DNA of 64,000 nucleotides from Sphingomonas sp. IC-11 (GTDB lineage: Bacteria; Pseudomonadota; Alphaproteobacteria; Sphingomonadales; Sphingomonadaceae). Position numbers and translations under genes: made by a program. Location: positions 1,078,164 to 1,142,163 of the forward strand of contig NZ_JAJNDU010000001.1 of the NCBI RefSeq assembly GCF_021043365.1, written 5' to 3'. Of the stretch, positions 25,526 through 34,234 are shown piece after piece. The stretch's first letter is position 1. Each line of letters starts with the position of its first letter. Under the pieces are notes generated by a model. That model did not search any database, was not told the origin of the DNA, and saw nothing but the letters and a program-made list of their open reading frames with translations.

Positions 25526-26284
25526 TCAGAAAACCGGTTCTTCGCCCGGCTTCTCCGGCACGTGAATGCCGCACTCCACCTTTTCCCAACCGCGCCAGCG
25601 GCCCGCGCGCGGATCCTCGCCGGGCAGCACCTTGGACGTGCACGGTTTGCAGCCGATGGAGGGATAACCGTCCGCCTCCAACGGGTGCCGCGGCAATTCA
25701 TGCTCCGCGAAGTAAGCTTCCAGTCGCTCCTTGTTCCAGTCGGCGAGCGGGTTCAGCTTCAATCGACCGTCATCGATCTCGAACCGCGGCAATGCGGCCC
25801 GCGTTGCGGACTGGAAACCCTTGCGTCCCGAAATCCACGCGTCGAACGGCAGCAGCGCGCGCCGAAGCGGCTCCACCTTGCGGATCTCGCAGCAGCCGTC
25901 CGGATCATAGGACCAGCGCAGCCCGGTCGCGTCCTTTGCGGCCAATATGCGGGGATCAGGCCGAAAGACGCGCAAGTCCGTCAGACCCAGCCGCTCGGAA
26001 AGTTCATCACGATATTCAAGCGTTTCCCCGAACATCTTCTGGGTGTTGGTGAAGATGACCGGCACATCCTTGTCGACCTGTGCCACCATGTGCAGCAGCA
26101 CGGCCGATTCGGTGCCGAAGGAGGAAACAGCGGCCACGCGGCCCTTGAGCTCGCCGGTAAGCAGGTCAGCGAGCATGTCTTGGGTAGAAACACCCGCGAA
26201 GCGCGCCTCCATCGCCGCCGCATCCGCGCTCGTAAAGGCGGGTGCGACGTCGATCATGTCGAGGCGGCGAGCGGCATTAGCCAT
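25526..26284 (-). CDS. cysH: Assimilatory adenylyl-/phosphoadenylyl-sulfate reductase
   Basis: 252 residues. Reduces activated sulfate to sulfite in the cytoplasm. Features: VAAVSSFGTESAVLLH (PP-loop), FTNTQKMFGETLEYRDELSE, DPDGCCEIRKVEPLRR, SGRKGFQS, then IGCKPCT and the catalytic ECGIH. The paired CC and CxxC motifs are the cluster-binding set of the APS-type enzyme (CysH2), so the substrate is more likely adenylyl sulfate than PAPS. ATG 26284 overlaps the end of the DUF934 gene by eight bases. Last gene of the minus-strand cobA-cysI-cysH operon. Confidence 0.94.
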   Translation of the reverse strand: MANAARRLDMIDVAPAFTSADAAAMEARFAGVSTQDMLADLLTGELKGRVAAVSSFGTESAVLLHMVAQVDKDVPVIFTNTQKMFGETLEYRDELSERLGLTDLRVFRPDPRILAAKDATGLRWSYDPDGCCEIRKVEPLRRALLPFDAWISGRKGFQSATRAALPRFEIDDGRLKLNPLADWNKERLEAYFAEHELPRHPLEADGYPSIGCKPCTSKVLPGEDPRAGRWRGWEKVECGIHVPEKPGEEPVF

Positions 26285-26720
26285 GACGTAACTTCCATAT
26301 GGGCACCGTCTGGTCGGCGGCGCGCTGATAAGGGTGATCGTATCGATCCAGACTGCGTTGCAGGGTCTCGCCATCGACCGGCGCCTCGGGGGCAAAGCTG
26401 TCGAAGCCACAGCGGCGCATATGCGGGATCTGGTCGACCAGCACGTCGCCCGCCGCGCGCAATTCGCCGGTGTAGCCGGCCTCGCGCAGGATACGTGCGG
26501 CGGAATAACCCCGCCCGTCACGGAACGTGGGGAAGCTGACCTCCACCAGGGCAAGCTGACCGAGCAGCGGGAGCAGCGCCCGCGCATCGTCGCCGGCCTC
26601 CAGCCGCACGGCCCCGGCGTTGGTCTGGCCGTCCAGGAACGAGTCCAGCGTCACTGCCGGCTCGTCATGGGCTTCATCGTCGCGAAAGCGCAGAAGATTG
26701 TCTTGGGTCATATCTGCCAT
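26277..26720 (-). CDS. DUF934 protein of the sulfur assimilation operon
   Basis: 147 residues. The segment ALLPLLGQLALVEVSFPTFRDGRGYSAARILRE is the DUF934 signature; GDVLVDQIPHMRRCGFDSFA follows, ending with PYQRAADQTVPIWKLR. Proteins of this family almost always sit between cysI and cysH-type genes in proteobacteria; the role is unproven and may be in electron supply or regulation. The ATG at 26720 is preferred to an upstream in-frame start at 26843 that would give a low-complexity N-terminus overlapping cysI. Confidence 0.88.
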   Translation of the reverse strand: MADMTQDNLLRFRDDEAHDEPAVTLDSFLDGQTNAGAVRLEAGDDARALLPLLGQLALVEVSFPTFRDGRGYSAARILREAGYTGELRAAGDVLVDQIPHMRRCGFDSFAPEAPVDGETLQRSLDRYDHPYQRAADQTVPIWKLRHG

Positions 26721-26839
26721 GTTCTGATCACTTGCGCGATGAACGCGAGAGGAGCGAAGGGTGGGGCGTGTTCGCCGTGCCACAGGACAGCGAACTGACG
26801 TTCGCGCCGCTGTAGCCGCCGCCGGGGAGCGGCACGCGG

Positions 26840-28471
26840 TCAACCATAAATGGCTTCCTTGAACGTCTCGAAGCCAACACGGCGGTAGGTGTCGAGGAAG
26901 CGCTCGCCCGGCTCGCGCACCTGAACGAAACGGTCGGTCACGCGCTCGATCGCGTCGACGACCCCATCCTCGTCGAAACCGGGGCCCGTGATCTTGGCGA
27001 GGCTCACGTCCTCCGCGCCCGATCCGCCGAGCGAGAGCTGGTAATTCTCCTTGCCCTTCTTATCGACGCCGAGGATGCCGATGTGCCCGGCATGGTGGTG
27101 GCCGCAGGCGTTGATGCAGCCCGAGATCTTGAGCTTCAGCTCGCCCAGGTCGCGCTGGCGATCGAGATCGCTGAAGCGCTGCGCGATCTTCTGCGCCAGC
27201 GGGATCGACCGCGCATTGGCGAGGCTGCAATAATCGAGGCCGGGGCAGGCGATGATGTCGCTGATGAGGTCGAGGTTCGCCTCGGCCAGCCCCGCCTCGG
27301 TCAGCTTCTGCCACACCGCATAGAGGTCAGCCTTGCGCACATGCGGCAGGACGATGTTCTGCGCATGGGTCACGCGCAGCTCGTCGAACGAGTAACGCTC
27401 GCCGAGGTCCGCCATCACGTCGATCTGGTCGGCCGAGGCGTCGCCCGGGATGCCGCCGACCGGCTTCAGCGACACGTTCACGATCGCATAGCCCGGCTGC
27501 TTGTGCGCCTTCACATTCTGATCCAGCCAGACGGCGAAATCGGGATCGCTGCGATCCACCTCATCCGACAGCCCGCTCTCGAACGCGGGTGGCGCAAAGA
27601 AGGCGCTGATCCGCTCCAGCTCTGCCACCGGAGGGTCGATGCCCAGCGTCTTCACATGGGCGAATTCCTCCTCGACCTGGCGGCGATATTCGTCGGGGCC
27701 CAGTTCGTGCAGCAGGATCTTGATCCGCGCCTTGTAGATATTGTCGCGCCGGCCGTAGCGATTGTACACGCGCAGGCACGCCTCGAGGTAGCTCAGCAGC
27801 TCGTCGGCGGTGACGAAATCGCGGATTTCGTGCGCGATCATCGGGGTGCGGCCCATGCCGCCGCCAACGAAGATCTTGGCGCCCAGCACGCCGTCCTTCT
27901 TCAGCAGCTCGATCCCGATATCGTGCAGCCGCATCGCCGCGCGATCCTCCGCGGCGGCGATCACCGCGATCTTGAACTTGCGCGGCAGGTAGGTGAACTC
28001 GGGGTGGAACGTCGACCATTGCCGCAGCAGCTCGGCCCAGGGGCGCGGGTCGGTCACTTCGTCGGCGGCCGCGCCGGCGAACTGGTCCGAACTGATGTTG
28101 CGGATGCAATTGCCGCTGGTCTGGATGGCGTGCATCTCCACCGTTGCCAGCTCGGCGAGGATATCGGGCGCATCCTCCAGCTTGATCCAGTTGAACTGGA
28201 TGTTCTGGCGCGTGGTGAAATGGCCATAGCCGCGGTCATACTTGCGCGCGACATGCCCCAGCATCCGCATCTGCCGGCTGCTCAGCGTGCCATAGGGCAC
28301 CGCCACGCGCAGCATATAAGCGTGCAATTGCAGGTACAGGCCGTTCATCAGCCGCAGCGGCTTGAACTGGTCCTCGGTCATCTGACCCGCGAGGCGCCGC
28401 TTCACCTGGTCGCGGAATTCCTCCACCCGGGCGTCGACGATCGACTGGTCGTACTGGTCATACTGATACAT
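26840..28471 (-). CDS. cysI: Sulfite/nitrite reductase, siroheme hemoprotein
   Basis: 543 residues reducing sulfite to sulfide with siroheme and a 4Fe-4S cluster. Two ferredoxin-like half domains bracket two catalytic domains: VPYGTLSSRQMRMLGHVA and FTTRQNIQFNWIKLED near the N-terminus, SGNCIRNISSDQFAG, IFVGGGMGRTPMIA, then the cluster cysteines in CPGLDYCSLA and CINACGHHHAGHIG. No flavoprotein CysJ gene is present here, so the donor is probably ferredoxin or another carrier. AGGAAG precedes ATG 28471. Central gene of the minus-strand sulfur operon. Confidence 0.92.
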   Translation of the reverse strand: MYQYDQYDQSIVDARVEEFRDQVKRRLAGQMTEDQFKPLRLMNGLYLQLHAYMLRVAVPYGTLSSRQMRMLGHVARKYDRGYGHFTTRQNIQFNWIKLEDAPDILAELATVEMHAIQTSGNCIRNISSDQFAGAAADEVTDPRPWAELLRQWSTFHPEFTYLPRKFKIAVIAAAEDRAAMRLHDIGIELLKKDGVLGAKIFVGGGMGRTPMIAHEIRDFVTADELLSYLEACLRVYNRYGRRDNIYKARIKILLHELGPDEYRRQVEEEFAHVKTLGIDPPVAELERISAFFAPPAFESGLSDEVDRSDPDFAVWLDQNVKAHKQPGYAIVNVSLKPVGGIPGDASADQIDVMADLGERYSFDELRVTHAQNIVLPHVRKADLYAVWQKLTEAGLAEANLDLISDIIACPGLDYCSLANARSIPLAQKIAQRFSDLDRQRDLGELKLKISGCINACGHHHAGHIGILGVDKKGKENYQLSLGGSGAEDVSLAKITGPGFDEDGVVDAIERVTDRFVQVREPGERFLDTYRRVGFETFKEAIYG

Positions 28472-28513
28472 CGTGTCTTCCTGGTCCCCGCCGGTCGCTG
28501 GCGGGATCGAGGG

Positions 28514-28810
28514 TTAAATTACCCAGCTGCCCGCGTCGGGATCAGCCGGCTTCAGCGTCAGGTCCGGGCGGACGGTGGGGCCCAGCGCGCGGATCCGGTC
28601 CTTGATATGCGCCGGCCGCGGCCCCTCGGGCGTCGCCACCGCATCGATCACATAGGGCACGTTGACGCGGCGGGCGCCTTCCTCCGCCTTGGCGATCGCC
28701 TCGCCGCGATCACCCACGTCGACGGCATCCTCGACATGGCGCGACCAGCCTTCGCCGGTCCACCATGTGACGTCGCCGGTCACCAGATCATTCCCCGTCA
28801 GCAATTTCAT
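28514..28810 (-). CDS. DUF2849 protein of the sulfur operon
   Basis: 98 residues: MKLLTGNDLVTGDVTWWTGE, then RHVEDAVDVGDRGEAIAKAE and VNVPYVIDAVATPEGPRPAHIKDRIR. This is the DUF2849 family, found in alphaproteobacteria between the siroheme gene and cysI. The function is unknown. It overlaps the upstream siroheme gene by four bases (ATGA) and is 42 bp before cysI, so it is co-expressed and translationally coupled. Confidence 0.88.
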   Translation of the reverse strand: MKLLTGNDLVTGDVTWWTGEGWSRHVEDAVDVGDRGEAIAKAEEGARRVNVPYVIDAVATPEGPRPAHIKDRIRALGPTVRPDLTLKPADPDAGSWVI

Positions 28811-29598
28811 CCGTTCATGCTCTCCGCAGCACGCGCCCAGGCCACCAATTTGTCCTCCGCATCCGACAGTTCGACCACTTCGCCCACGACGATGATCGCC
28901 GGGCTCGCCACCTTCTCGCGCGTCACCATCGCGCCCAGGTCCGCCAGCAGCGTCTTCAGCGCCCGGTGGCCGGGGCAGGTGCCCTTTTCCAGCACCGCGA
29001 CGGGCATGTCGGGCGCGACGCCATCGGCGATCAACTTGTCCGCAATCGCATCCGCCGTCGCGACGCCCATGTAGATCACCAGCGTGCGTCCCTGGCCGGC
29101 AAGGCCCGACCAGTCCTGCTCGGTCAGCCCCTTGCACTGGCCGGCGACGAAGCTGACCGCGCTGGAATGGTCGCGATGCGTCAGCGGCAGCATCGCCTCC
29201 GCCGCGCAGCCGAGCGCCGCCGAGACACCCGGGATCACCTCGACGGGAAGACCAGCGGCGCGCACCGCCTCCACTTCCTCGCCGCCGCGCCCGAAGATGA
29301 ACGGGTCGCCGCCCTTCAGCCGAACGACCACGCTGCCGGCACGTACATGCGCGACGATAAGCGCATTGATCGCCTCCTGCGGCAACGTATGCCGCGCACG
29401 CCGCTTGGCCACCGAAATGCGGTGCGCGTCGGCGGGTGCCAGATCCAGCACGCGCATGTCGATCAGGCCATCGTGAACGATCACGTCCGCTGACTTCAGC
29501 GCTTCCACCGCACGCACGGTCAACAGCCCGGGATCGCCCGGGCCAGCACCGACTAGGATGACGCGCCCACGCGCATCGGGATCGAGAAGGCTTGCCAT
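28807..29598 (-). CDS. cobA: Uroporphyrinogen-III C-methyltransferase
   Basis: 263 residues. Methylates uroporphyrinogen III at C2 and C7 with SAM to give precorrin-2, the precursor of siroheme used by CysI. Motifs: VILVGAGPGDPGLLTVRAVEA, VVRLKGGDPFIFGRGGEE (the family's central loop), PVEVIPGVSAALG and VIYMGVA. ATG 29598 is preferred over longer in-frame starts up to 29709 that add a non-conserved tail. Usual length for the single-domain enzyme is about 260-280. The precorrin-2 dehydrogenase/ferrochelatase function is not in the window. First gene of the sulfur operon. Confidence 0.93.
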   Translation of the reverse strand: MASLLDPDARGRVILVGAGPGDPGLLTVRAVEALKSADVIVHDGLIDMRVLDLAPADAHRISVAKRRARHTLPQEAINALIVAHVRAGSVVVRLKGGDPFIFGRGGEEVEAVRAAGLPVEVIPGVSAALGCAAEAMLPLTHRDHSSAVSFVAGQCKGLTEQDWSGLAGQGRTLVIYMGVATADAIADKLIADGVAPDMPVAVLEKGTCPGHRALKTLLADLGAMVTREKVASPAIIVVGEVVELSDAEDKLVAWARAAESMNG

Positions 29599-29689
29599 GC
29601 TCGGGAAGATGGCGTGCCCGCCTGTCCGCATCAACCGAGCGATGCTTGACGATGCCGTAGGATAGCTATGCCAAAAGGTTAAGTGCGCC

Positions 29690-30334
29690 TCACGCGCAGC
29701 CCTCAACATAACCGAGCACCGGCATGGTACCGACGTGGATCAGGCTGACCTTGCGATCCTGCCCGATCTCGAAGCGCAACGCCGGGTCGCCGCTCCGTGC
29801 GTTGGGTGCGGTCAGATACTTGGCTGGCGCCTGCTCATATTCGTGGCGTTCCTCACGGAACCCGCCAAACGCCCGTTTGACGTCCTGCTCGCGAGAGCCG
29901 ACGCCGATGCCTTCGACCAGCTTGACGTCCGATCGTTCCCCAACAGTGATCCGACGGACCTTGCCGGCGGTGACGATGGCATAAACACCGGGGAAGCGCG
30001 GTGAGCTGACGGTTCTGCAATCACCGTCGATCTGCGCGCCGCGCTCGGCCCAGCTGCCACCCGAAGGAACGGCGGCGCCGATGCGCAGATCACCAAGCCC
30101 TTCTAGGGCAAGGATCCTGTCAGGCGCACTCGACATGGTCGGCGTCGGTGTGGGCACCGGCGAAGATACCGGCGCAGGCGCAGGAGAGGGCGCCACTTGC
30201 GCGTCCGGCTGCGGAGCCGCCTCCGGCACGTCCTGCGTTGCGTCGACCGATTGAGCAGCATTCGACGCGTCGGGCTCGGACGAGCAGGCAACGAGCGATA
30301 GGCTAAGGCCAAGGGCGCAGGCGAGTGTTCGCAT
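29690..30334 (-). CDS. Putative lipoprotein, unknown function
   Basis: 214 residues. Signal peptide with a lipobox (LSLSLVACSS, Cys17), then a Pro/Ala-rich linker to about residue 70 (PAPAPVSSPVPTPTPTMSS). The folded domain starts near ILALEGLGDLRIGAAVPSGGSW and contains DCRTVSSPRFPGVYAIVTAGKVRRITV and GVGSREQDVKRAFG. No domain I can name with confidence; the last part resembles small periplasmic proteins with a repeated beta-strand pattern. ATG 30334 is supported by the signal peptide; a longer frame to 30550 does not make one. Located upstream of the sulfur operon on the same strand. Confidence 0.72.
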   Translation of the reverse strand: MRTLACALGLSLSLVACSSEPDASNAAQSVDATQDVPEAAPQPDAQVAPSPAPAPVSSPVPTPTPTMSSAPDRILALEGLGDLRIGAAVPSGGSWAERGAQIDGDCRTVSSPRFPGVYAIVTAGKVRRITVGERSDVKLVEGIGVGSREQDVKRAFGGFREERHEYEQAPAKYLTAPNARSGDPALRFEIGQDRKVSLIHVGTMPVLGYVEGCA

Positions 30335-30461
30335 GCCAACACAACCCCGCGAAGGCAAAGGTGGTTTCCCCGGCCACTCCCTGCCGCTGCCGCCCGACCC
30401 CGCGCCGGCCACCCCGGACCGACTGGAAGATAGCAATTGCTGGACCACGGTGCGGCCGCGA

Positions 30462-31871
30462 TCAGGCGTCGCGCAGCCCAATGCCGATCGATGCCCGCGC
30501 GGCATCCGCCTCGTTCGAGACCACCGGATAGGCGCAGTAGTCGGCGGCATAATATGCGCTCGGCCTGTGATTGCCCGACCAGCCGATGCCGCCGAACGGC
30601 GCCGAGGACGAGGCGCCGTTGGTCGGACGGTTCCAGTTGACGATGCCGGCGCGCGCGCCTGCCCAGAACCGATCGTACAGGGCAGGGGTCTGGCTGATCA
30701 GCGAAGCCGACAGGCCATACCGCGTGTTGTTCGCCTCGGCGATCGCCTCGTCGAAGGTGTTGGTGCGCACCACCTGAAGAATCGGCCCGAACAGCTCCAT
30801 GTCGGGTCGCTCGGTCACCGCCGTCATGTCGATGATGCTCGGCAGCAGGAACGGCTTGTCCGGAACGAGCCGCTCGAGGTGGCGGATCGGCCGCCCGCCG
30901 CGCATCAACAGCGCAAGGAAGCTTTCGGTCAGCTGGTCCGCCGCTTCATTGTCGATCACCGGGCCCATGAAAGGGGCGGGGTCGTCGTGGGGAGCGCCAA
31001 CGATCACGCGGTTCAGCAATCCGTTGAGTTGCTCCATCAGCGGCACACACAGCTTCTCGTCCACGATGAGCCGCCGGGCAGCCGTGCACCGCTGACCCGC
31101 CGTGGTAAACGCAGACTGGATGATGATGATCGCCGCCGCGTACAGGTCCGGCGTGTCCCAGACGACGATCGGATTGTTGCCGCCCATTTCGAGCGCCAGG
31201 ATCTTCTCCGGCTTTTCCGCAAATGCCCGGTTCAGCGCGATCCCGGTGCGCGCCGAGCCAGTGAAGAGCAGCCCATCAATCCCGTCGTGACCGGCCAAGG
31301 CGCGGCCTTCATCTGGTCCGCCGATTACCAGCCGGATGCTATCCTCCGGCACACCCGCGGCGCGATAGCAATCCACCAGAAAGGCGCCGGTGGCCGGCGT
31401 CTTCTCGGATGGTTTGAACACCACGGCATTGCCGGCGATCAGCGCGGGAACGATGTGGCCGTTGGGCAGGTGGGCGGGAAAGTTGTACGGGCCCAGCACC
31501 GCCAGCACGCCGTGCGGCTTGTGGCGGAGCGCCATGCGCGATCCCATCGGCGCATCCAGGCGCCGCTGCGCGGTGCGGTCCGCATAAGCGGAGACCGAGA
31601 TGTCCACCTTGCCGATAACGGTGTCCACCTCCGTCCGCGCTTCCCATAGCGGCTTTCCGGTCTCACGGGCGATTACATCGGCGAAATCATCCTGACGGGA
31701 CCGAACCACATTGGCGAACCGGCGCAGGGTTTCGATCCGATAGGTCAGCGGCCGCGCCGCCCAGGTCGCCCAGCCGGCACGGGCAGCTGCGACCTCCGCA
31801 TCCACGTCTCCGATCGCCCCGCGCCACATTTCCGCGCCGGTTGCGGGCTCGAAGGAGATGATTTCGCTCAC
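30462..31871 (-). CDS. astD: Succinylglutamate-semialdehyde dehydrogenase
   Basis: 469 residues, GTG start at 31871. ALDH fold with AVLGPYNFPAHLPNGHIVPA, NAVVFKPSEKTPATG, LFTGSARTGI, catalytic Glu in LALEMGGNNPIVV and catalytic Cys in TAGQRCTAARRL. The FNFP-like YNFPAHLPNGH and the NNP motif are characteristic of AstD, the fourth step of the arginine succinyltransferase pathway, which forms succinylglutamate from the semialdehyde. No astA, astB or astE gene lies in the window. The gene is followed downstream, on the same strand, by the lipoprotein gene. Confidence 0.9.
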   Translation of the reverse strand: MSEIISFEPATGAEMWRGAIGDVDAEVAAARAGWATWAARPLTYRIETLRRFANVVRSRQDDFADVIARETGKPLWEARTEVDTVIGKVDISVSAYADRTAQRRLDAPMGSRMALRHKPHGVLAVLGPYNFPAHLPNGHIVPALIAGNAVVFKPSEKTPATGAFLVDCYRAAGVPEDSIRLVIGGPDEGRALAGHDGIDGLLFTGSARTGIALNRAFAEKPEKILALEMGGNNPIVVWDTPDLYAAAIIIIQSAFTTAGQRCTAARRLIVDEKLCVPLMEQLNGLLNRVIVGAPHDDPAPFMGPVIDNEAADQLTESFLALLMRGGRPIRHLERLVPDKPFLLPSIIDMTAVTERPDMELFGPILQVVRTNTFDEAIAEANNTRYGLSASLISQTPALYDRFWAGARAGIVNWNRPTNGASSSAPFGGIGWSGNHRPSAYYAADYCAYPVVSNEADAARASIGIGLRDA

Positions 31872-31930
31872 GTACTGCCCTCAACATCCGATTATTCGGC
31901 CTTATGGGTATTCGGCCGCGTGAAACAAGT

Positions 31931-33289
31931 TCAGCGAAGAGCCTCGCCCATGGCCCGCACGGCCGCAATCTTCGCATGAAACGGCGCCCAATCGTCATGG
32001 TCGCGGATCGCTGACCAGATCGCTTCGACCTCTTCGATCAGCATGGAGCACGGCTCACTCGCCCAATAGCGATGCGACCGGTCGCTGCGTAGGGGCGCTG
32101 CATCCAGCAGCTTTCGTGCCTCGTCCCATTCCGGGCCATAGCTTGCCGGAAGTGGTTGGGCGAAGGCATCGAAGAAGAAGCGGTCGATGCTGGCGTTGCT
32201 TTCGCGCAGCGCGCGCTCGGTTGCTTGCACCAGCGCCCGGTCTGCCTCTGCCGAGACGGCCTTGCGACCCAGCCGCCAGAGCATGGCATCGGTAATCGCC
32301 GGCTGATAGGCGGGCGCGAACTGCTCCAGGGCCGCGATGAGAGGATCGGCCTCAACCAGCAGCCGCAGCGAAGAGGCCAGCTGCATGACCGCCCAGTGGA
32401 TCGCTTCGGGTTGCCGGCCGAAGGCGTACAGGCTGTTGTGGTCGAAATACGCGGCCGTGAAGGCGGGCTCCCATGTCGGCGTGAACCGCCAGGGGCCGTA
32501 ATCGAAGCTCTCGCCGGTGATGTTGATATTGTCTGTGTTCAGCACGCCGTGAACAAATCCGGCCGCCATATAGCTGGCGGCAAGCCGCGCCGTGCTGCCG
32601 ACCACCAGCTTCAGCAGCTGAACCGGATCGTCGCTGTCCTCGCCATACAGATTGGCCAGCACATATTGTACAAGCCGCCGCATGTCCGCCGCGTTGCGCT
32701 CGAACGCCAGCCGTTGAAAGGTGCCCACCCGAACGTGGCTGTGGCTCAGTCGTACCAGTACCGCCGAGCGGGTCGGCGAGGGTTCGTCCTCGCGGCGCAG
32801 CTCTTCCCCCGTTTCGATCAGCGACAAGGTGCGCGATGTCGGGACGTTCAGCGCCTCCAGCATCTCCGTCGCCAGCGCCTCCCGAACTCCGCCCTTCAGC
32901 GTCAGGCGACCGTCGCCGAACCGGCTCCATGGTGTCTGTCCCGATCCCTTGGTCCCAAGGTCCATCAGCCGCCCGTCGAGGTCGCGAAGCTGGGCAAAGG
33001 TAAAGCCACGACCATCGCCGATATCGGGATTGTACGCGCGAAACTGGTGTCCGTGATAGCGCAGGGCGAGTGGCTGCTGGAGCGAGCCGGATAGCGGCCG
33101 GAAGCGGCCGAAATGCTCCGCCCAGCGGCTGTCATCCAGTCCATCGAGGCCGATCTCGGCCGCTGCCCGATTGTTGCGGAACCGGATGATCGTGTGCGGG
33201 AACGCTGCTGCCTCGACCACGTCATAGAACTCGTTCCCGAGCGATTGGATGGTCGTCTCGGGTCGGTACGCTTGCGGGTCGAAGGCCAT
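31931..33289 (-). CDS. selO: Protein adenylyltransferase SelO (YdiU family)
   Basis: 452 residues of the pseudokinase-fold SelO family, which transfers AMP to Ser/Thr/Tyr residues of proteins. Visible motifs: LALRYHGHQFRAYNPDIGDGR, LGTKGSGQTPWSRFGDGRLT, the catalytic-like HGVLNTDNINITGES and FDYGPWRF. No selenocysteine is evident; the C-terminal cysteine of E. coli SelO was not located here. ATG 33289 is chosen over an upstream in-frame start at 33328 because the latter overlaps the divergent hydrolase gene. The gene is divergent from the hydrolase with a 37 bp gap. Confidence 0.92.
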   Translation of the reverse strand: MAFDPQAYRPETTIQSLGNEFYDVVEAAAFPHTIIRFRNNRAAAEIGLDGLDDSRWAEHFGRFRPLSGSLQQPLALRYHGHQFRAYNPDIGDGRGFTFAQLRDLDGRLMDLGTKGSGQTPWSRFGDGRLTLKGGVREALATEMLEALNVPTSRTLSLIETGEELRREDEPSPTRSAVLVRLSHSHVRVGTFQRLAFERNAADMRRLVQYVLANLYGEDSDDPVQLLKLVVGSTARLAASYMAAGFVHGVLNTDNINITGESFDYGPWRFTPTWEPAFTAAYFDHNSLYAFGRQPEAIHWAVMQLASSLRLLVEADPLIAALEQFAPAYQPAITDAMLWRLGRKAVSAEADRALVQATERALRESNASIDRFFFDAFAQPLPASYGPEWDEARKLLDAAPLRSDRSHRYWASEPCSMLIEEVEAIWSAIRDHDDWAPFHAKIAAVRAMGEALR

Positions 33290-33326
33290 GAGTGGATATG
33301 GGCCTAGGGTGAGTGAAGGTGCAAGC

Positions 33327-34199
33327 ATGACCGCCTTTGAAGATGTATATTGGTGGTCCAGGGATGGTTTGCGGCTCCACGCGCGTGATTATCCTGGCGA
33401 AAGGGGCGCGCCGCCGGTGCTGTGCCTGCCCGGGCTTACGCGAAACGCGCGCGACTATGATTTGCTCGCACGGCGGATTTCCGCCCGCCATCGGGTCCTG
33501 GCGATCGACCTGCGCGGACGAGGCGAGAGCGCCTACGCGAAGGATCCGATGAGCTATGTCCCGCTCACCTATGCTCAGGACATCGCCGGCTTTTTGGAAG
33601 AGCAGAAGATCGACCGTTTCATTGCGGTTGGCACGTCGCTGGGTGGCATCGTCACCATGTTGCTCGCGGGCATGTTGCCCGGGCGGATCGCGGGCGCATT
33701 GCTGAATGATGTCGGGCCTGAGGTCGATCCTGTCGGCTTGGCAAGGGTACGTGGCCATGTTGGGCGCTCCAGCACGTGGCCGACCTGGATGCATGCTGCC
33801 CGCGCCGTTCAGGAGGCTCACGCCGATATTTACCCTGACTGGGGCATCGAGGATTGGCTGGCGATGGCCAAGCGGCTTTACAGGCTCAACAGTGCTGGCC
33901 GCGTAGTCATCGACTACGACCTCAAGATCGCCGAGCCGTTCCGCGTTCCCGGAAATGAAGCCGGTGCGGATCTCTGGCGCGCACTGGCTGCGCTCGGCAC
34001 CGCTCCGGTCCTGGTGGTGCGAGGAGGCAGGTCCGACATCCTCACTACACGCGTTGCCGAACGCATGGTGGCGTCGCTACCGAATGCGGCGTTGGTCACC
34101 CTGCCGGGCATCGGTCACGCACCAACGCTTTCGGAACCCGGAGTTCAGGGGGCGATTGATCGACTGCTCGCCCAGGCGGCGGAACCGGCAAGCACTTGA
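33327..34199 (+). CDS. Alpha/beta hydrolase
   Basis: 290 residues with a canonical serine hydrolase fold. Strand-nucleophile motif is VGTSLGG, Asp in GGRSDIL, His in PGIGHAPTL; oxyanion motif LPGLTRNARDY. IDLRGRGESAYAKDP is typical of the haloalkane-dehalogenase/epoxide-hydrolase-like group. Substrate not identifiable. ATG 33327; a longer frame from 33249 overlaps selO. The gene is followed after 35 bp by an SDR gene and then a GH130 gene on the same strand. Confidence 0.88.
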   Translation: MTAFEDVYWWSRDGLRLHARDYPGERGAPPVLCLPGLTRNARDYDLLARRISARHRVLAIDLRGRGESAYAKDPMSYVPLTYAQDIAGFLEEQKIDRFIAVGTSLGGIVTMLLAGMLPGRIAGALLNDVGPEVDPVGLARVRGHVGRSSTWPTWMHAARAVQEAHADIYPDWGIEDWLAMAKRLYRLNSAGRVVIDYDLKIAEPFRVPGNEAGADLWRALAALGTAPVLVVRGGRSDILTTRVAERMVASLPNAALVTLPGIGHAPTLSEPGVQGAIDRLLAQAAEPAST

Positions 34200-34234
34200 G
34201 GCGTCAAGGAAGCTCCCGCTCAAAAGGAGCTTTC

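Noticed and set aside
23917..25701. 594-codon minus-strand open frame opposite dnaB
   Set aside because: dnaB on the plus strand has all helicase motifs; the opposite frame also runs across the dnaB-cysH gap without protein-like features.
27083..29074. 663-codon open frame on the plus strand opposite cysI, DUF2849 and cobA
   Set aside because: It is the shadow of three well-supported genes on the other strand; its sequence is composition-driven and has no recognisable domain.
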